From assembly GCA_005405945.1 (NCBI GenBank), contig BJHW01000001.1:1364001-1428000 (forward strand): a DNA stretch of 64,000 nucleotides, in the 5' to 3' direction. Source of the DNA: Streptomyces violaceusniger. GTDB taxonomy: Bacteria > Actinomycetota > Actinomycetes > Streptomycetales > Streptomycetaceae. Shown piece after piece: positions 8,804 to 17,924 of the stretch. Within the stretch, counting starts at the first letter, position 1, and every line of letters begins with the position of its first letter. Both the position numbers and the translations under genes were made by a program. Under the pieces are notes generated by a model. The model saw only the letters and a program-made list of their open reading frames with translations. It was not told the origin of the DNA and searched no databases.

Positions 8804-9576
8804 TGGATCTGGGGCTGACGGGACGTACCGCCGTGGTCGCCGCGTCCACCGGAGGGCTCGGCCGCGCGGTGGCGGAGGCGCTGGCCGCCGAGGGGACACG
8901 GGTGGTGGTCTCCGGCAGGCGCGGGGACGTCGCCAAGGGAGTGGCCGCCGGGCTGCCCGAAGCGATCGGTGTCGAGGTGGACCTCACCGCGCCGGGCGGC
9001 CCGCGCACCCTCATGGACGCGGCGTACGCGGCGTACGGGCACGTGGACATCCTCGTCCTCAACGGTCCCGGCCCCGCACCCGGCCCGGCGGCGGACGTGG
9101 GCGCCACCGAGCTGGCCGGGGCGGCGGAGAGTCTGCTGCTCGCGCAGGCGCGCCTGGTGGCGGCCGCGCTGCCCGCGATGCGTGAACGTGGCTGGGGCAG
9201 GATTCTGGCGATCGGTTCCAGCGGTGTCACCGCGCCGCTGCCGGGCCTCGCCCTGTCCAACGCGGGCCGGGCGGCGCTGGCCGGTTATCTCAAGACGCTG
9301 GCCGCGGAGACCGCCGCGGACGGGGTGACCGTCAACCTGCTGTTGCCGGGCCGGATCGCCACCGACCGGGTCGCCCGGTTGGACGCGGCCAAGGCCGAAC
9401 GGGAGGGGCGCACCGCCGAAGAGGTGGCGGCCGCCTCGCGCGCCACGATCCCGGCCGGACGGTACGGCACCACCGAGGAGTTCGGCGCCGTGGCCGCTTT
9501 CCTGTGCGGGGCGCCCGCCTCGTATCTGACCGGTACCGCCGTGCGCTGCGACGGCGGTCTGGTGCGCAGTCTGTGA
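8803..9576 (+). CDS. Atypical short-chain dehydrogenase/reductase
   Basis: SDR-fold protein of 257 aa, starting MDLGLTGRTAVVAAS with the glycine motif written as ASTGGLGRAVAEAL. The usual catalytic Tyr-x-x-x-Lys is not present: the aligned stretch reads GLALSNAGRAALAGYLK, so the tyrosine and lysine positions appear to be Ser and Arg. This is the pattern of the atypical ketoreductase-like SDR subgroup, which lacks a perfect catalytic tetrad. The C-terminus (YLTGTAVRCDGGLVRSL) is normal. The start codon overlaps the restored stop of the lyase gene. A true reductase or a non-catalytic homologue are both possible. Confidence 0.85.
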   Translation: MDLGLTGRTAVVAASTGGLGRAVAEALAAEGTRVVVSGRRGDVAKGVAAGLPEAIGVEVDLTAPGGPRTLMDAAYAAYGHVDILVLNGPGPAPGPAADVGATELAGAAESLLLAQARLVAAALPAMRERGWGRILAIGSSGVTAPLPGLALSNAGRAALAGYLKTLAAETAADGVTVNLLLPGRIATDRVARLDAAKAEREGRTAEEVAAASRATIPAGRYGTTEEFGAVAAFLCGAPASYLTGTAVRCDGGLVRSL

Positions 9577-9607
9577 TCCGCGGCGCGATGAACCGAGAGG
9601 CACACCG

Positions 9608-11047
9608 ATGACCCAGTCCACCACTCTGCGGATAGCCAACCACCTCGCCGGTTCGGCGGTGGGGGTACCCACGGTCGAGCGCCGCAACCCCGCGGATCCC
9701 GCCGACCTCGTGGCGGTGACCCCCGCCTCCGACGCGGCCGCGGTGGCCGATGCGGTCACGGCCGCCGAGGGGGCGCAGCCCGGCTGGGCCGCGCTGCCCG
9801 CCCCGGCGCGAGGCGCCGTCCTGATGGACGCGGCCGAGATCCTGCGCGGCCGGCACGAGGTGGTGGCCCGCGACCTGACCAGGGAGGAGGGCAAGACCCT
9901 GGCCGAGGCGCGCGGCGAGGTGCGGCGCGCCATCGACGTGCTGCGCTACTTCGGTGCCGCGGGCTGGCGGCTCGGCGGGCAGACTTTCCCCAGCGCCACA
10001 CCCGATACGACGGTGCACACCCGGCTGGAACCGATGGGGGTGGCCGGGCTGATCACCCCGTGGAACTTCCCCATCGCCATCCCCGCCTGGAAGATGGCAC
10101 CCGCCCTGGTGAGCGGGAACAGCGTGGTCATCAAGCCCGCCGAGCTGACCCCGGTGTCGGTGCGCCATCTCACGACGGCCCTGGTCGAGGCGGGGCTGCC
10201 GCCCGGTGTGCTGAACGTGGTGCACGGCAAGGGGTCGGTGGTGGGCGAGGCGCTGGTCGCCGACCCGCGGGTGGCGGCGGTCTCCTTCACCGGCTCCACC
10301 GGTGTGGGCAACCGGATCCGTGAGACGGTCGAGCGCCGTCACGGCCGGGTCCAGTTGGAGATGGGCGGCAAGAACGCCGTGGTGGTGCTCGACGACGCCG
10401 ATGTGAAGGAGGCCGCCGGGCTGGCGGCGGCGGGGGGCTTCGGCCTCACCGGGCAGGCGTGCACGGCCTCTTCGCGGATCATCTGCACCCCGGGGGTGCA
10501 TGACGCGTTCGTCGAGGCGCTGGCCGAACAGGCGGCCCGCTACCGGCCGGGCGACGGGCTCGCGGCGGGAACGGCGATGGGCCCCGTGGTCAGCGCCTCT
10601 CAACTGGAGACGGATGTGGCGGCGGTGGAGCGGGCGCGGGCCGAGGGCGCCACCGTCGTGGCGGGCGGAGAGGCCCCGGACGGGCTGTTCCTGGCGCCGA
10701 CAGTGCTCGCGGGGGTCGGCCCCGGCCATTCCTCGGCCCGGGACGAGATCTTCGGCCCGGTGGTGGCGGTGCTCCCGGCCGAGGGCCTGGACGAGGCGAT
10801 CAGTCTGGTCAACGATTCGGCGTACGGCCTCGCGGCAAGTATCTGCACCCGGGATCTGGCGGCCGCCCAGCGTTTCGTGGCGCGGGTGCGGGCAGGGGTC
10901 GTCAAGGTCAACCGTCCCACGACCGGGCTCGATTTGAACGTCCCGTTCGGCGGGGTCAAGGACTCCTCCACCAATACCTTCCGGGAACAGGGTCCGACCG
11001 CCGTGGAGTTCTTCACCTGGTCGAAATCTGTCTATCTCGGGTGGTGA
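9608..11047 (+). CDS. NAD(P)-dependent aldehyde dehydrogenase
   Basis: Aldehyde dehydrogenase of 479 aa. The catalytic glutamate is in LEMGGKNAVV and the catalytic cysteine in GQACTASSR; the cofactor region WNFPIAIPAWKMAPAL and the SFTGSTGVGNRI loop are intact. The C-terminal segment with GVKDSSTNTFREQG and FFTWSKSVYLGW resembles dehydrogenases of alpha-ketoglutarate semialdehyde and related oxo-acid semialdehydes, though I cannot fix the substrate. It is preceded by GAGAGGCACACCG as ribosome binding region and lies 31 bases after the SDR gene. A role as the last oxidation before central metabolism fits the operon. Confidence 0.92.
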   Translation: MTQSTTLRIANHLAGSAVGVPTVERRNPADPADLVAVTPASDAAAVADAVTAAEGAQPGWAALPAPARGAVLMDAAEILRGRHEVVARDLTREEGKTLAEARGEVRRAIDVLRYFGAAGWRLGGQTFPSATPDTTVHTRLEPMGVAGLITPWNFPIAIPAWKMAPALVSGNSVVIKPAELTPVSVRHLTTALVEAGLPPGVLNVVHGKGSVVGEALVADPRVAAVSFTGSTGVGNRIRETVERRHGRVQLEMGGKNAVVVLDDADVKEAAGLAAAGGFGLTGQACTASSRIICTPGVHDAFVEALAEQAARYRPGDGLAAGTAMGPVVSASQLETDVAAVERARAEGATVVAGGEAPDGLFLAPTVLAGVGPGHSSARDEIFGPVVAVLPAEGLDEAISLVNDSAYGLAASICTRDLAAAQRFVARVRAGVVKVNRPTTGLDLNVPFGGVKDSSTNTFREQGPTAVEFFTWSKSVYLGW

Positions 11048-11181
11048 GTTTCACCGCCGTAAACAATGCCGTTCGAGAACGTTCCGCCATTGCCGACCCG
11101 AAGAAATGCTGATGTAGTGAAGGAAGCCATCGGAAGCAGCAGTTCCGCTTCGTTGTTTCCGCCTCCGGAATTGAGGTAGTC

Positions 11182-12201
11182 ATGAGCGACAAGGTATCCC
11201 GACGGAGATTCCTCGCGGTCGGCGGCGGTCTCGCCGTGGGCGGTTTCGTCACGGCCTGCGGCGGTGGGCCCGGCGGAGCGGGCGGCACCGCGAAGTACCA
11301 GATCGCCTGGACGGGTGACAACGGCGTTCTCGGCGAGGTCGTCGCCGAAGCGAAGGGCTGGTACAAGGAGGCCGGGGTCAAGCTCACCTTCCAGCCCGGC
11401 GGCCCCAATGTGAACGGTGTGACGCTGGTCTCCGGCGGCGCCGCGGCCTTCGGCCAGAACGCGTCCAGCCCCGCCGTCATGATGGCGCGCTCCCAGGGGC
11501 AGCCGGTGCGCGCGTTCGCCGTGGGGGTGCAGCAGCATCCGCTGGCCTACATCTCCCTGCCCGGCAATCCGGTCAGAAAGCCGGAGGACTTCATCGGCAA
11601 GACCGTCGGCATACAGGCGGGCGGCGATGTGATCCTCGACGCGGTGCTGGCGGCGAACAACATCGATAAATCCAAGGTCAAGGTCCAGGTGGTCGGTTCC
11701 GACTTCACTCCGCTCAAGCGCGGAAAGGTCGATGCCATGGCGGGCTGGATCACCAACCTCGAGGCGTTCTCCATCCTGGACGAATACGAAACGCTACGGG
11801 TGTGGGACTCGGGCGTGCATCTCTACGGCAATGTCTATTTCGCCACCGACTCGACGATAGAGAAGCGTACGAAAATGCTCCAGGGATTCGTGGAGGCGAC
11901 CGCCCGTGGCTATGAATACGCCCATGGGCATCTCGACGAGGCCGTCGATCTGCTGGTGAAGAAGTATCCAGGACTGAAGAAGGAATCCCAGTTCAAGGCC
12001 AGCGAGGTACTGATGAAGCTCATCTTCACCGAAGCCACCGCCAAGGACGGGTGGGGCGCCATGAGCAGGGACCTCTGGCAGCGGCAGATCAGCCAGTACA
12101 CACAGCTCAAGCAGTTCACGTCCAAGCCGCCGACCGTGGACAAGGTCATGACGACCGACGTTCTGCGGGCCACGGCGGCATCCCGACCCAAGCTCGGCTG
12201 A
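11182..12201 (+). CDS. ABC importer substrate-binding lipoprotein (NMT1/THI5-like)
   Basis: Extracytoplasmic solute-binding protein of 339 aa. The N-terminus carries a twin-arginine signal (SRRRFLAVGG) and a lipobox VTAC with the modified cysteine at about residue 30, followed by a glycine-rich linker, so it is a Tat-exported lipoprotein. The mature part has the NMT1/THI5-like fold seen in binders of nitrate, sulfonates, taurine and thiamine-pyrimidine precursors (EAKGWYKEAGVKLTF, FIGKTVGIQAGG, VDAMAGWITNLE). ATPase and permease genes follow at once. The ligand is probably the compound degraded by this operon, perhaps a pyrimidine-like heterocycle; that is an inference from the neighbours. 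Confidence 0.92.
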   Translation: MSDKVSRRRFLAVGGGLAVGGFVTACGGGPGGAGGTAKYQIAWTGDNGVLGEVVAEAKGWYKEAGVKLTFQPGGPNVNGVTLVSGGAAAFGQNASSPAVMMARSQGQPVRAFAVGVQQHPLAYISLPGNPVRKPEDFIGKTVGIQAGGDVILDAVLAANNIDKSKVKVQVVGSDFTPLKRGKVDAMAGWITNLEAFSILDEYETLRVWDSGVHLYGNVYFATDSTIEKRTKMLQGFVEATARGYEYAHGHLDEAVDLLVKKYPGLKKESQFKASEVLMKLIFTEATAKDGWGAMSRDLWQRQISQYTQLKQFTSKPPTVDKVMTTDVLRATAASRPKLG

Positions 12202-12224
12202 CCACCTCCGAGGGAGGAACTCCC

Positions 12225-13097
12225 GTGACAGCCAAGACAGCCATGGCAGCTGGATCAGCGACCGCGGCGGACACCGCGGACTCCACGGACTCCACGACGA
12301 CAACGCCGGACGGGGCCGAACCCCGGAACAGCGTCGAACTGGAGAACATCACGGTCACCTTCGCCACCGAACGCGGGGAGGTGACCGCCCTGCGCGACAT
12401 CAGCCTCGCCGTCGAGAACGGCGGCTTCGTCTCGCTCCTGGGACCGTCCGGATGCGGCAAGTCCACGCTGCTGCGCGTGGTGGCGGATCTGCTCTCCCCC
12501 ACCGCGGGCACGGTCGCGGTGCTCGGCACCTCGGCACATCAAGCGCGCACCTCCCGCCGGCTGGGGTTCGTCTTCCAGGACTCGGCGCTGCTCCCCTGGC
12601 GCACCGCGGTGGAGAACGTCCGGCTGCCGCTCCAGGTCGGCGGCGGCACCAAAGCCGTACCGGACGCGGCGGACTCCCCGTCCCCCGAGGAACTGCTGGC
12701 GCTGGTGGGTCTCGCGGGGCGGGAAAACGCCTATCCGCATGAACTGTCCGGCGGAATGCGCCAGCGCGTCTCGATCGCCCGCGCGCTGGTGTGCCGACCG
12801 CGAGTGCTGCTGATGGACGAGCCCTTCGGCGCCCTGGACGAGATCACCCGCGACCGGCTCAACGAGGAGCTGCTGCGCATCTGGGAGGCGACCGGGACCA
12901 CCATCCTCTTCGTCACCCACAGCATCACCGAAGCCGTGTTCATGTCGCAGCGGGTCCTGGTGCTCTCCGCCCATCCGGGGCGGGTCCGTGAGCTGGTCCC
13001 GGTGGACCTGCCGTATCCACGCACCCTCGACGTCCGCGAGACCCCCGAGTTCACCACGCTCGCCGCCCGCCTTCGCCGCCTGCTGGAGGACTGCTGA
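12225..13097 (+). CDS. ABC importer ATP-binding protein
   Basis: ATPase of 290 aa of the nitrate/sulfonate/taurine importer class. Walker A is GPSGCGKST, the signature is LSGGMRQRVSIARAL, Walker B is VLLMDEPFGALDE and the switch histidine is in FVTHSITEA. I start at the GTG at 12225, which follows GAGGGAGG at good spacing, instead of a longer in-frame start inside the preceding gene. The first 35 residues are a low-complexity Ala/Thr/Ser/Asp stretch. The stop shares one base with the permease start (TGATG). It should power the import system whose other parts lie on each side. Confidence 0.94.
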   Translation: MTAKTAMAAGSATAADTADSTDSTTTTPDGAEPRNSVELENITVTFATERGEVTALRDISLAVENGGFVSLLGPSGCGKSTLLRVVADLLSPTAGTVAVLGTSAHQARTSRRLGFVFQDSALLPWRTAVENVRLPLQVGGGTKAVPDAADSPSPEELLALVGLAGRENAYPHELSGGMRQRVSIARALVCRPRVLLMDEPFGALDEITRDRLNEELLRIWEATGTTILFVTHSITEAVFMSQRVLVLSAHPGRVRELVPVDLPYPRTLDVRETPEFTTLAARLRRLLEDC

Positions 13098-13939
13098 TGT
13101 CGACCGCCATCACCTCGACGCCGTCGGCGGCCGAGGACCCCGATGTGAAGTCCGCCGGGCGCGGACGAGGTTCCGTCCGTGGCGGCGCCCGTCCGCTCCG
13201 CGCGCTGCTGCCGGTGTCCGCGGCGCTCGTCCTGCTCGCTCTGTGGGAGGTCGGCTGTCGCCTCTTCTCGGTGCCCCAGTACGTGCTGCCGATGCCCTCG
13301 GACATCTGGGGCTCCCTCAACGACGACTCGGCCCTGCTGATGGACAACGCCTGGCCGACCATCGTCGAATCCGCCCTGGGCTTCGCGGTGGGCAACGCGG
13401 TGGCGGTGCTGCTGGCCGTCGTCTTCGTCCACTACCGGCCGGTGGAGCGGGCCCTGATGCCCGTCGCGCTGTTCATCCGCACCATCCCCATCGTGGCCAT
13501 CGCGCCCGTCCTCGTCATCATGATGGGCAACGGCTATGCCCCGAAGGTGGCCATCGGCGCGCTGATCTCCTTCTTCCCCACGCTGGTCAACATGGTGCGC
13601 GGGCTCCAGGCGGTGGACAAGCAGTCGCTGGAGCTGCTGCGAGTGCTGTCCGCCTCCCCGTGGGAGGTCCTGTTCAAGGTGCGGATGTACGCCTCGCTGC
13701 CCTATCTCTTCTCCTCCCTGAAGATCGCCACCGGCAACTGTGTGATCGGCGCGATCGTGGCCGAGTGGATCGGCTCCCAGCAGGGGCTCGGCTATCTCAT
13801 CATCCAGACCACCTACAACTTCAACACCCCGCAGCTGTACGCCGTGATGGTCATCGCCTCCGCCATCGCGATCGTCTTCTACGCGCTGGTCGGCACGGCG
13901 GAGCGGCTGACGGTGCGCTGGGAGGCAAAGGCTCCCTGA
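13097..13939 (+). CDS. ABC importer permease
   Basis: Integral membrane permease of 280 aa with a basic cytoplasmic N-terminus and about six membrane segments, the first near residues 36-55. The EAA-type loop that contacts the ATPase is visible around ELLRVLSASPWEVLFKVRM. It belongs with the substrate-binding lipoprotein and ATPase just upstream. The gene overlaps the ATPase gene by one base and the deaminase-like gene by one base, so the whole group is tightly coupled. Confidence 0.93.
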   Translation: MSTAITSTPSAAEDPDVKSAGRGRGSVRGGARPLRALLPVSAALVLLALWEVGCRLFSVPQYVLPMPSDIWGSLNDDSALLMDNAWPTIVESALGFAVGNAVAVLLAVVFVHYRPVERALMPVALFIRTIPIVAIAPVLVIMMGNGYAPKVAIGALISFFPTLVNMVRGLQAVDKQSLELLRVLSASPWEVLFKVRMYASLPYLFSSLKIATGNCVIGAIVAEWIGSQQGLGYLIIQTTYNFNTPQLYAVMVIASAIAIVFYALVGTAERLTVRWEAKAP

Positions 13940-14940
13940 TGGAACGCAGACCACTGATCGCGGCCGACTTCCGGGCCCTGCCGAAGGCCGAACTGCATCT
14001 GCACACCGAGGCCGCGATGCGTCCGGACACCGCGCGGGAGTTCGCCGAACGGTACGGACTGCCGTTGCCGCCGCTGAGCGACGCGTATCCGACCTGGCCG
14101 GAGTTCAACCGCGCCTATGAGAGCTGCCGCGCGCTGGTGGGTTCGCTCGACGATCTGCGCCGAGTGGTCGGGGAGGTCTTCGACGCGGCCCCGGACGCCG
14201 GCGTCGTCTGGACGGAGCTCCATCTGGGCCCGCATCTCTACCAGGGCCGGCTGGGCCCGCCCGAGGCCCTGGTGGAGGCCGCGCTGGACGGCCTGGCCGC
14301 TGCGCGCGGCGACGGCGGCATGATCCTGGGGATCGGGCGCGACCGGAGCCCGGTGGACGCGGCCGAGGTGGCCGCGCTCGCGGTCCGCCACCGCGACCGC
14401 GGCATCGTGGCGATGGGCCTGACCGGAAACGAGGCGGGCCACCCCGCCGACGACTTCGCCGAGGCGTTCCGCATCGCGCGCGAGGGAGGGCTCGCGGTGG
14501 TCCCGCACGCCGGGGAGAGCGGCCCCGCCTCGAGCGTGCGGAACACCGTGGACCTCCTCACTCCGGATCGGGTGTGCCACGGCGTACGCGCCGTCGAGGA
14601 TCCCGGGCTCGTCCGTGAGCTGGCCGAGCGGCGCATCTGCCTGGACCTCGCCCTCACCGGCAACGTCATGCTGAAGGCGGTCGAGTCGGCCGCGGCCCAT
14701 CCACTGCCGGCCCTGGTCCGCGCGGGCGTCCCGGTGACGCTGAACAGCGACGCGCCGTATCTGTACGGCATCGGCATCCTCGACGAGTACGCCACGGCGC
14801 ACAGCCGCTACGGCCTGAGCGCCACCGACCTCGCCCGGATCGCCGCGGACTCGCTCCGCTTCTCGGCCGCCGGGCCGGATCTCGCGGCCCGGATGCGGGA
14901 CCGGATCGACGCCTGGGCGGCCCACCACGGTCGACCGTAG
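13939..14940 (+). CDS. Adenosine-deaminase-like metal-dependent hydrolase
   Basis: Amidohydrolase-fold protein of 333 aa, last gene of the catabolic operon. Metal ligands are recognisable: His20 and His22 in ELHLHTE, His190 in PHAGES with the catalytic glutamate at 193, and His214 in CHG. The usual SDDP/TDDP motif of adenosine deaminase reads NSDAPYLYG: the metal-binding Asp271 is kept but the following residue, which contacts the purine in adenosine deaminase, is Ala272. This suggests a deaminase or related hydrolase with a substrate other than adenosine. The start ATG at 13939 overlaps the permease stop (TGATG). I chose it because the conserved N-terminus follows within 20 residues; the frame is open much further upstream but only as a shadow. 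Confidence 0.88.
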   Translation: MERRPLIAADFRALPKAELHLHTEAAMRPDTAREFAERYGLPLPPLSDAYPTWPEFNRAYESCRALVGSLDDLRRVVGEVFDAAPDAGVVWTELHLGPHLYQGRLGPPEALVEAALDGLAAARGDGGMILGIGRDRSPVDAAEVAALAVRHRDRGIVAMGLTGNEAGHPADDFAEAFRIAREGGLAVVPHAGESGPASSVRNTVDLLTPDRVCHGVRAVEDPGLVRELAERRICLDLALTGNVMLKAVESAAAHPLPALVRAGVPVTLNSDAPYLYGIGILDEYATAHSRYGLSATDLARIAADSLRFSAAGPDLAARMRDRIDAWAAHHGRP

Positions 14941-15040
14941 CGGAGTTGCTAGGGCGTTTCGGCAACGCCGCGAGAGGGGGCACCTCCCAGCGGTAGCTGG
15001 GGGAGCGTGCCACGCCCCGCGAGCCCAGATCACAACTCCG
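14941..15040. repeat. 100-bp palindromic element with terminal inverted repeats (MITE/REP-like)
   Basis: The 110-bp gap between two convergent genes is almost filled by an element bounded by exact 8-bp inverted repeats, CGGAGTTG at 14941-14948 and CAACTCCG at 15033-15040. Its core at about 14976-15005 contains a hairpin CCCAGC-GGTA-GCTGGG flanked by CTC and GAG. A near copy of the 30-bp core is present at 48021-48050, inside a synthase gene, differing at only two paired positions. It may also act as a terminator for both flanking operons. No transposase is present, so any movement would need one in trans. Confidence 0.6.
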
Positions 15041-15050
15041 GACAGCACAC

Positions 15051-17923
15051 CTAGAGCGTCTGGCGCCGCACCAGCTCGTGCAGCTTGCCGCCCGGGATGG
15101 CCATCAGCTCGGCCGGGGCGCCCTGCTCCACGATCCGGCCGTCCTCCATGACCAGCACCCGGTCGGCGTCCATGACGGTCGACAGCCGGTGTGCGATCAC
15201 CAGCCGGCTGGCGTTGAGCCGGCGGGTGCTTTCGATGACGATGCGCTGGGTCTCGTTGTCCAGGGCGCTGGTGGCCTCGTCGAAGAAGAGGATGCGCGGA
15301 CGGCGGATGAGGGCCTGGGCGATCATCAGCCGCTGCCGCTGGCCGCCGGAGATGGCGCCGCTGCCGGAGATCATGGTCTGGAGCCCCATGGGCATCTGCC
15401 GGATGTCCTCGGCCAGTCCCGCCAGTTCGGCGGCCTCCATGGCCTCCTCGGGGGTGTACGGCTCGGCGCCGCGGATGCAGTCGAGGATCGTACCGCCCAG
15501 CGGCTGGGCGTTCTGGAGGACCACCCCGCACTGGCGGCGCACGGCCGCCTGGTCGAGGGCGGCGAGGTCCTGACCGTCGTAGAGCACACTGCCGGACACC
15601 GGCCGTTCGAAGCCGATGAGCAACCGCAGCAGGGTCGACTTGCCACAGCCGCTCGGGCCGACGACGGCCACGAACTCGCCCGGCCGGATCTCCAGCGAGA
15701 CATTGTCGAGCACCAGCGGCCCGTCGTCGCCGTAGCGGAAGGTGAGGTCGCGGGCCCGGAGGTCACCGGAGAGCCGCCCCGGCTGGGCGCTGCCGCCGCG
15801 CACCTCGGGCGGCTCGTCCAGGATCGGCTTGACCTGCTCGAACATGGGCAGGACGGCCACCACCGAGACCAGCGAGTTGGTGAGCTGCGTGAGGGAGGTG
15901 AGCAGCATGGTCACCGAGGTGTTGAAGGTCAGGAAGGCACCCGCCGACATGCTCCCCCGCGCCGGACCGGCCAGCAGCATGAACACGGCGAGGGAGACCA
16001 GCGGGAGGTAGACGGAGTCCAGCACCTGGGTGAGGTTCTTGATGCGCCCGGTGCGCTGGTGCAGATCCCGGGAGTGGGCGAAGCCACGGGCCCAGGCCGC
16101 GTAGGCGAAGTTCTCGGCCGCGGCGACCCGCAGCTTGGGCAGGCCGCGCAGGGTCTGGAACGCCTGGTTGTTGAGCTTGTTCTCGCTCTCCACCAGCCGT
16201 CGCTGCCAGCGCACCTGCCACAGCCCCATCCCGAGGAAGACCCCGGAGACCACCAGCAGTACGGCGACCACCGCGAGCGCCAGTGAGGCGCTGTAGTACA
16301 GCAGCAGGGCGAGGTTCATCACGCCCACGGTGCCGGCCTGGAGGATCGTCGGGGCGATCCCGGACATCACCCGGCGCATGGTGCTGATGCCCAGTGCCGC
16401 GCTGGCCAGCTCGCCGGTGGAGCGCTGGGCGAAGAAGGTGGTGGGCAGCCGCAGCAGCCGGTCCCACACCGCGGGCTGGAGGGTGGACTCCAGCCGCCCC
16501 TCGAGGCGCAGCAGGGTCAGGTTCTGCAGCAGCATGAAGGCGGCCGCCACGACGCCGGCGACGATCAGGGCCAGGGAGATCTGGACGATGGGGCTCTTCT
16601 CGGCGCGGGGCACGAAGCCGCCCAGCACCTGGCCGGTGGCGAGCGGCACCAGGGCGCCGAGCGCCACCGTCACCAGCCCGCCGATGAGGAGGTTGCGGAC
16701 GTCCCCGGCGGCGCCGCGCACGCTGAAGCGCATCAGCCGCCACACCGTCATCGGCCGGTCGGGCAGCGGGCGGTAGAACATCACGCCCCGCGGCTCGAAC
16801 TCCTCCGCGTTGCCGCCGCCCACCCGGATCCGCAGGCCGGAGGCGGGGTTGACCGCCTCGTACCGGCCGCGCCGCCACAGCAGCGCCACCGGGGCCCCGG
16901 ACTTGGCGCGGTAGCCCACCAGCGGTCCGGCGTCCTCCCGCCACCACTGGCCCTCAAGACGGACGGCGCGGGTGCGGATCCGGGCGTGGGCGGCGATGCG
17001 CTCCACCGGGTCCGTACGGTCGTCGGTGGCGTGGCCCCTGGGCGGGTCGGGCAGGGTGATCCCGGCGGCCTCCGCCACGGCGCGGCACACCGCGTGCACG
17101 GCGTCGTCGGTGCTCTCCTCCGACGGCCGCCGGTCCCGTCGCGGCCCTCCGATGGAGGCGATCAGCGCCTGGTCGGCGCGGGTGCGCACGGCCTCGCCGG
17201 CCCGGATACCGGCCGCCGTACGGTCCGCGTGGGCCCGCTCCATGGTCTCGATCCAGCGGTCCACGGCGGTGCCGAGGCGGTACTGCTGGTTGACCATCCG
17301 CTGCCACAGCGCGCCGTCGATCAGCAGGTCACCGGCGGCCTGGGCGCTGTACTCGGCACCGTAAGCCACACTGCCGGGCGGCACCGGAAGCCAGAGCAGG
17401 TCCTCGTCGGCCGCCTCCGCCTCGGGCGCGGCCCCGCCGTCCAGGGGGCCTGGAAGAGGACGCCGAGGCTGCGGCTCACCCCGAGCGCCACGGCGTGCTC
17501 CAGCGGGGTGGGCGGGGTGTCCTGGAATCCGCCGCCCCCGTACGTGGCGTACGGATCGCCGGCTTGAGCCGTGCCGTACGCGTCAAAGCCTTCCGGCCGG
17601 TACAGCTCGCGCAGCGGGATGCGGCGCACCAGGCAGTCCTGCGAGGGGCGGCCCAGCAGGGTGTGGCGCGGCCCCTCGACCGGGCCGGGGAGCGCCGCGC
17701 CGGTCTCCAGGCGGCCGAGGAAGTGCCACTGCCCCTCCTCGGCGGCGTCCACCGCGAACAGGTCGAGGGCGCCGCCGACGACGAGCCAGAGCACCTGCGG
17801 GCCCTCCAGCGGGAGGCTGCGCAGCCCGGCGCAGTCGACGGGCGTGCCGAGGGCGCCCAGCGCCTGGACCACCGCGTCGCCGCCGTCCGCGGCCACCGCC
17901 GCGGCCGGGTGAACGGACGCCAT
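15051..17923 (-). CDS. NHLM-type peptide export ABC transporter without peptidase, frameshifted
   Basis: Membrane ABC transporter of about 957 aa, the second ABC protein of an NHLM-type bacteriocin/peptide export system. It has a long N-terminal cytoplasmic region, a six-helix membrane domain (about residues 400-680, with the RLLRLPTTFFAQRSTGELAS loop), and a C-terminal ATPase: Walker A GPSGCGKST, signature ISGGQRQRLMIAQAL, Walker B ILFFDEATSALD. The frame breaks at about 17453 in a run of five C on the coding strand; one extra C joins the N-terminal 160 residues (ending SLGVLFQAPLDGG) to the rest. The start at 17923 lies one base after the stop of the peptidase-type ABC gene. The pair probably forms the export machinery for the 72-aa peptide at 21116-21334. 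Confidence 0.82.
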
Positions 17924-17924
17924 G

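Noticed and set aside
14941..15040. Insertion sequence
   Set aside because: The element is only 100 bp and encodes no transposase; it is reported as a small palindromic repeat instead.
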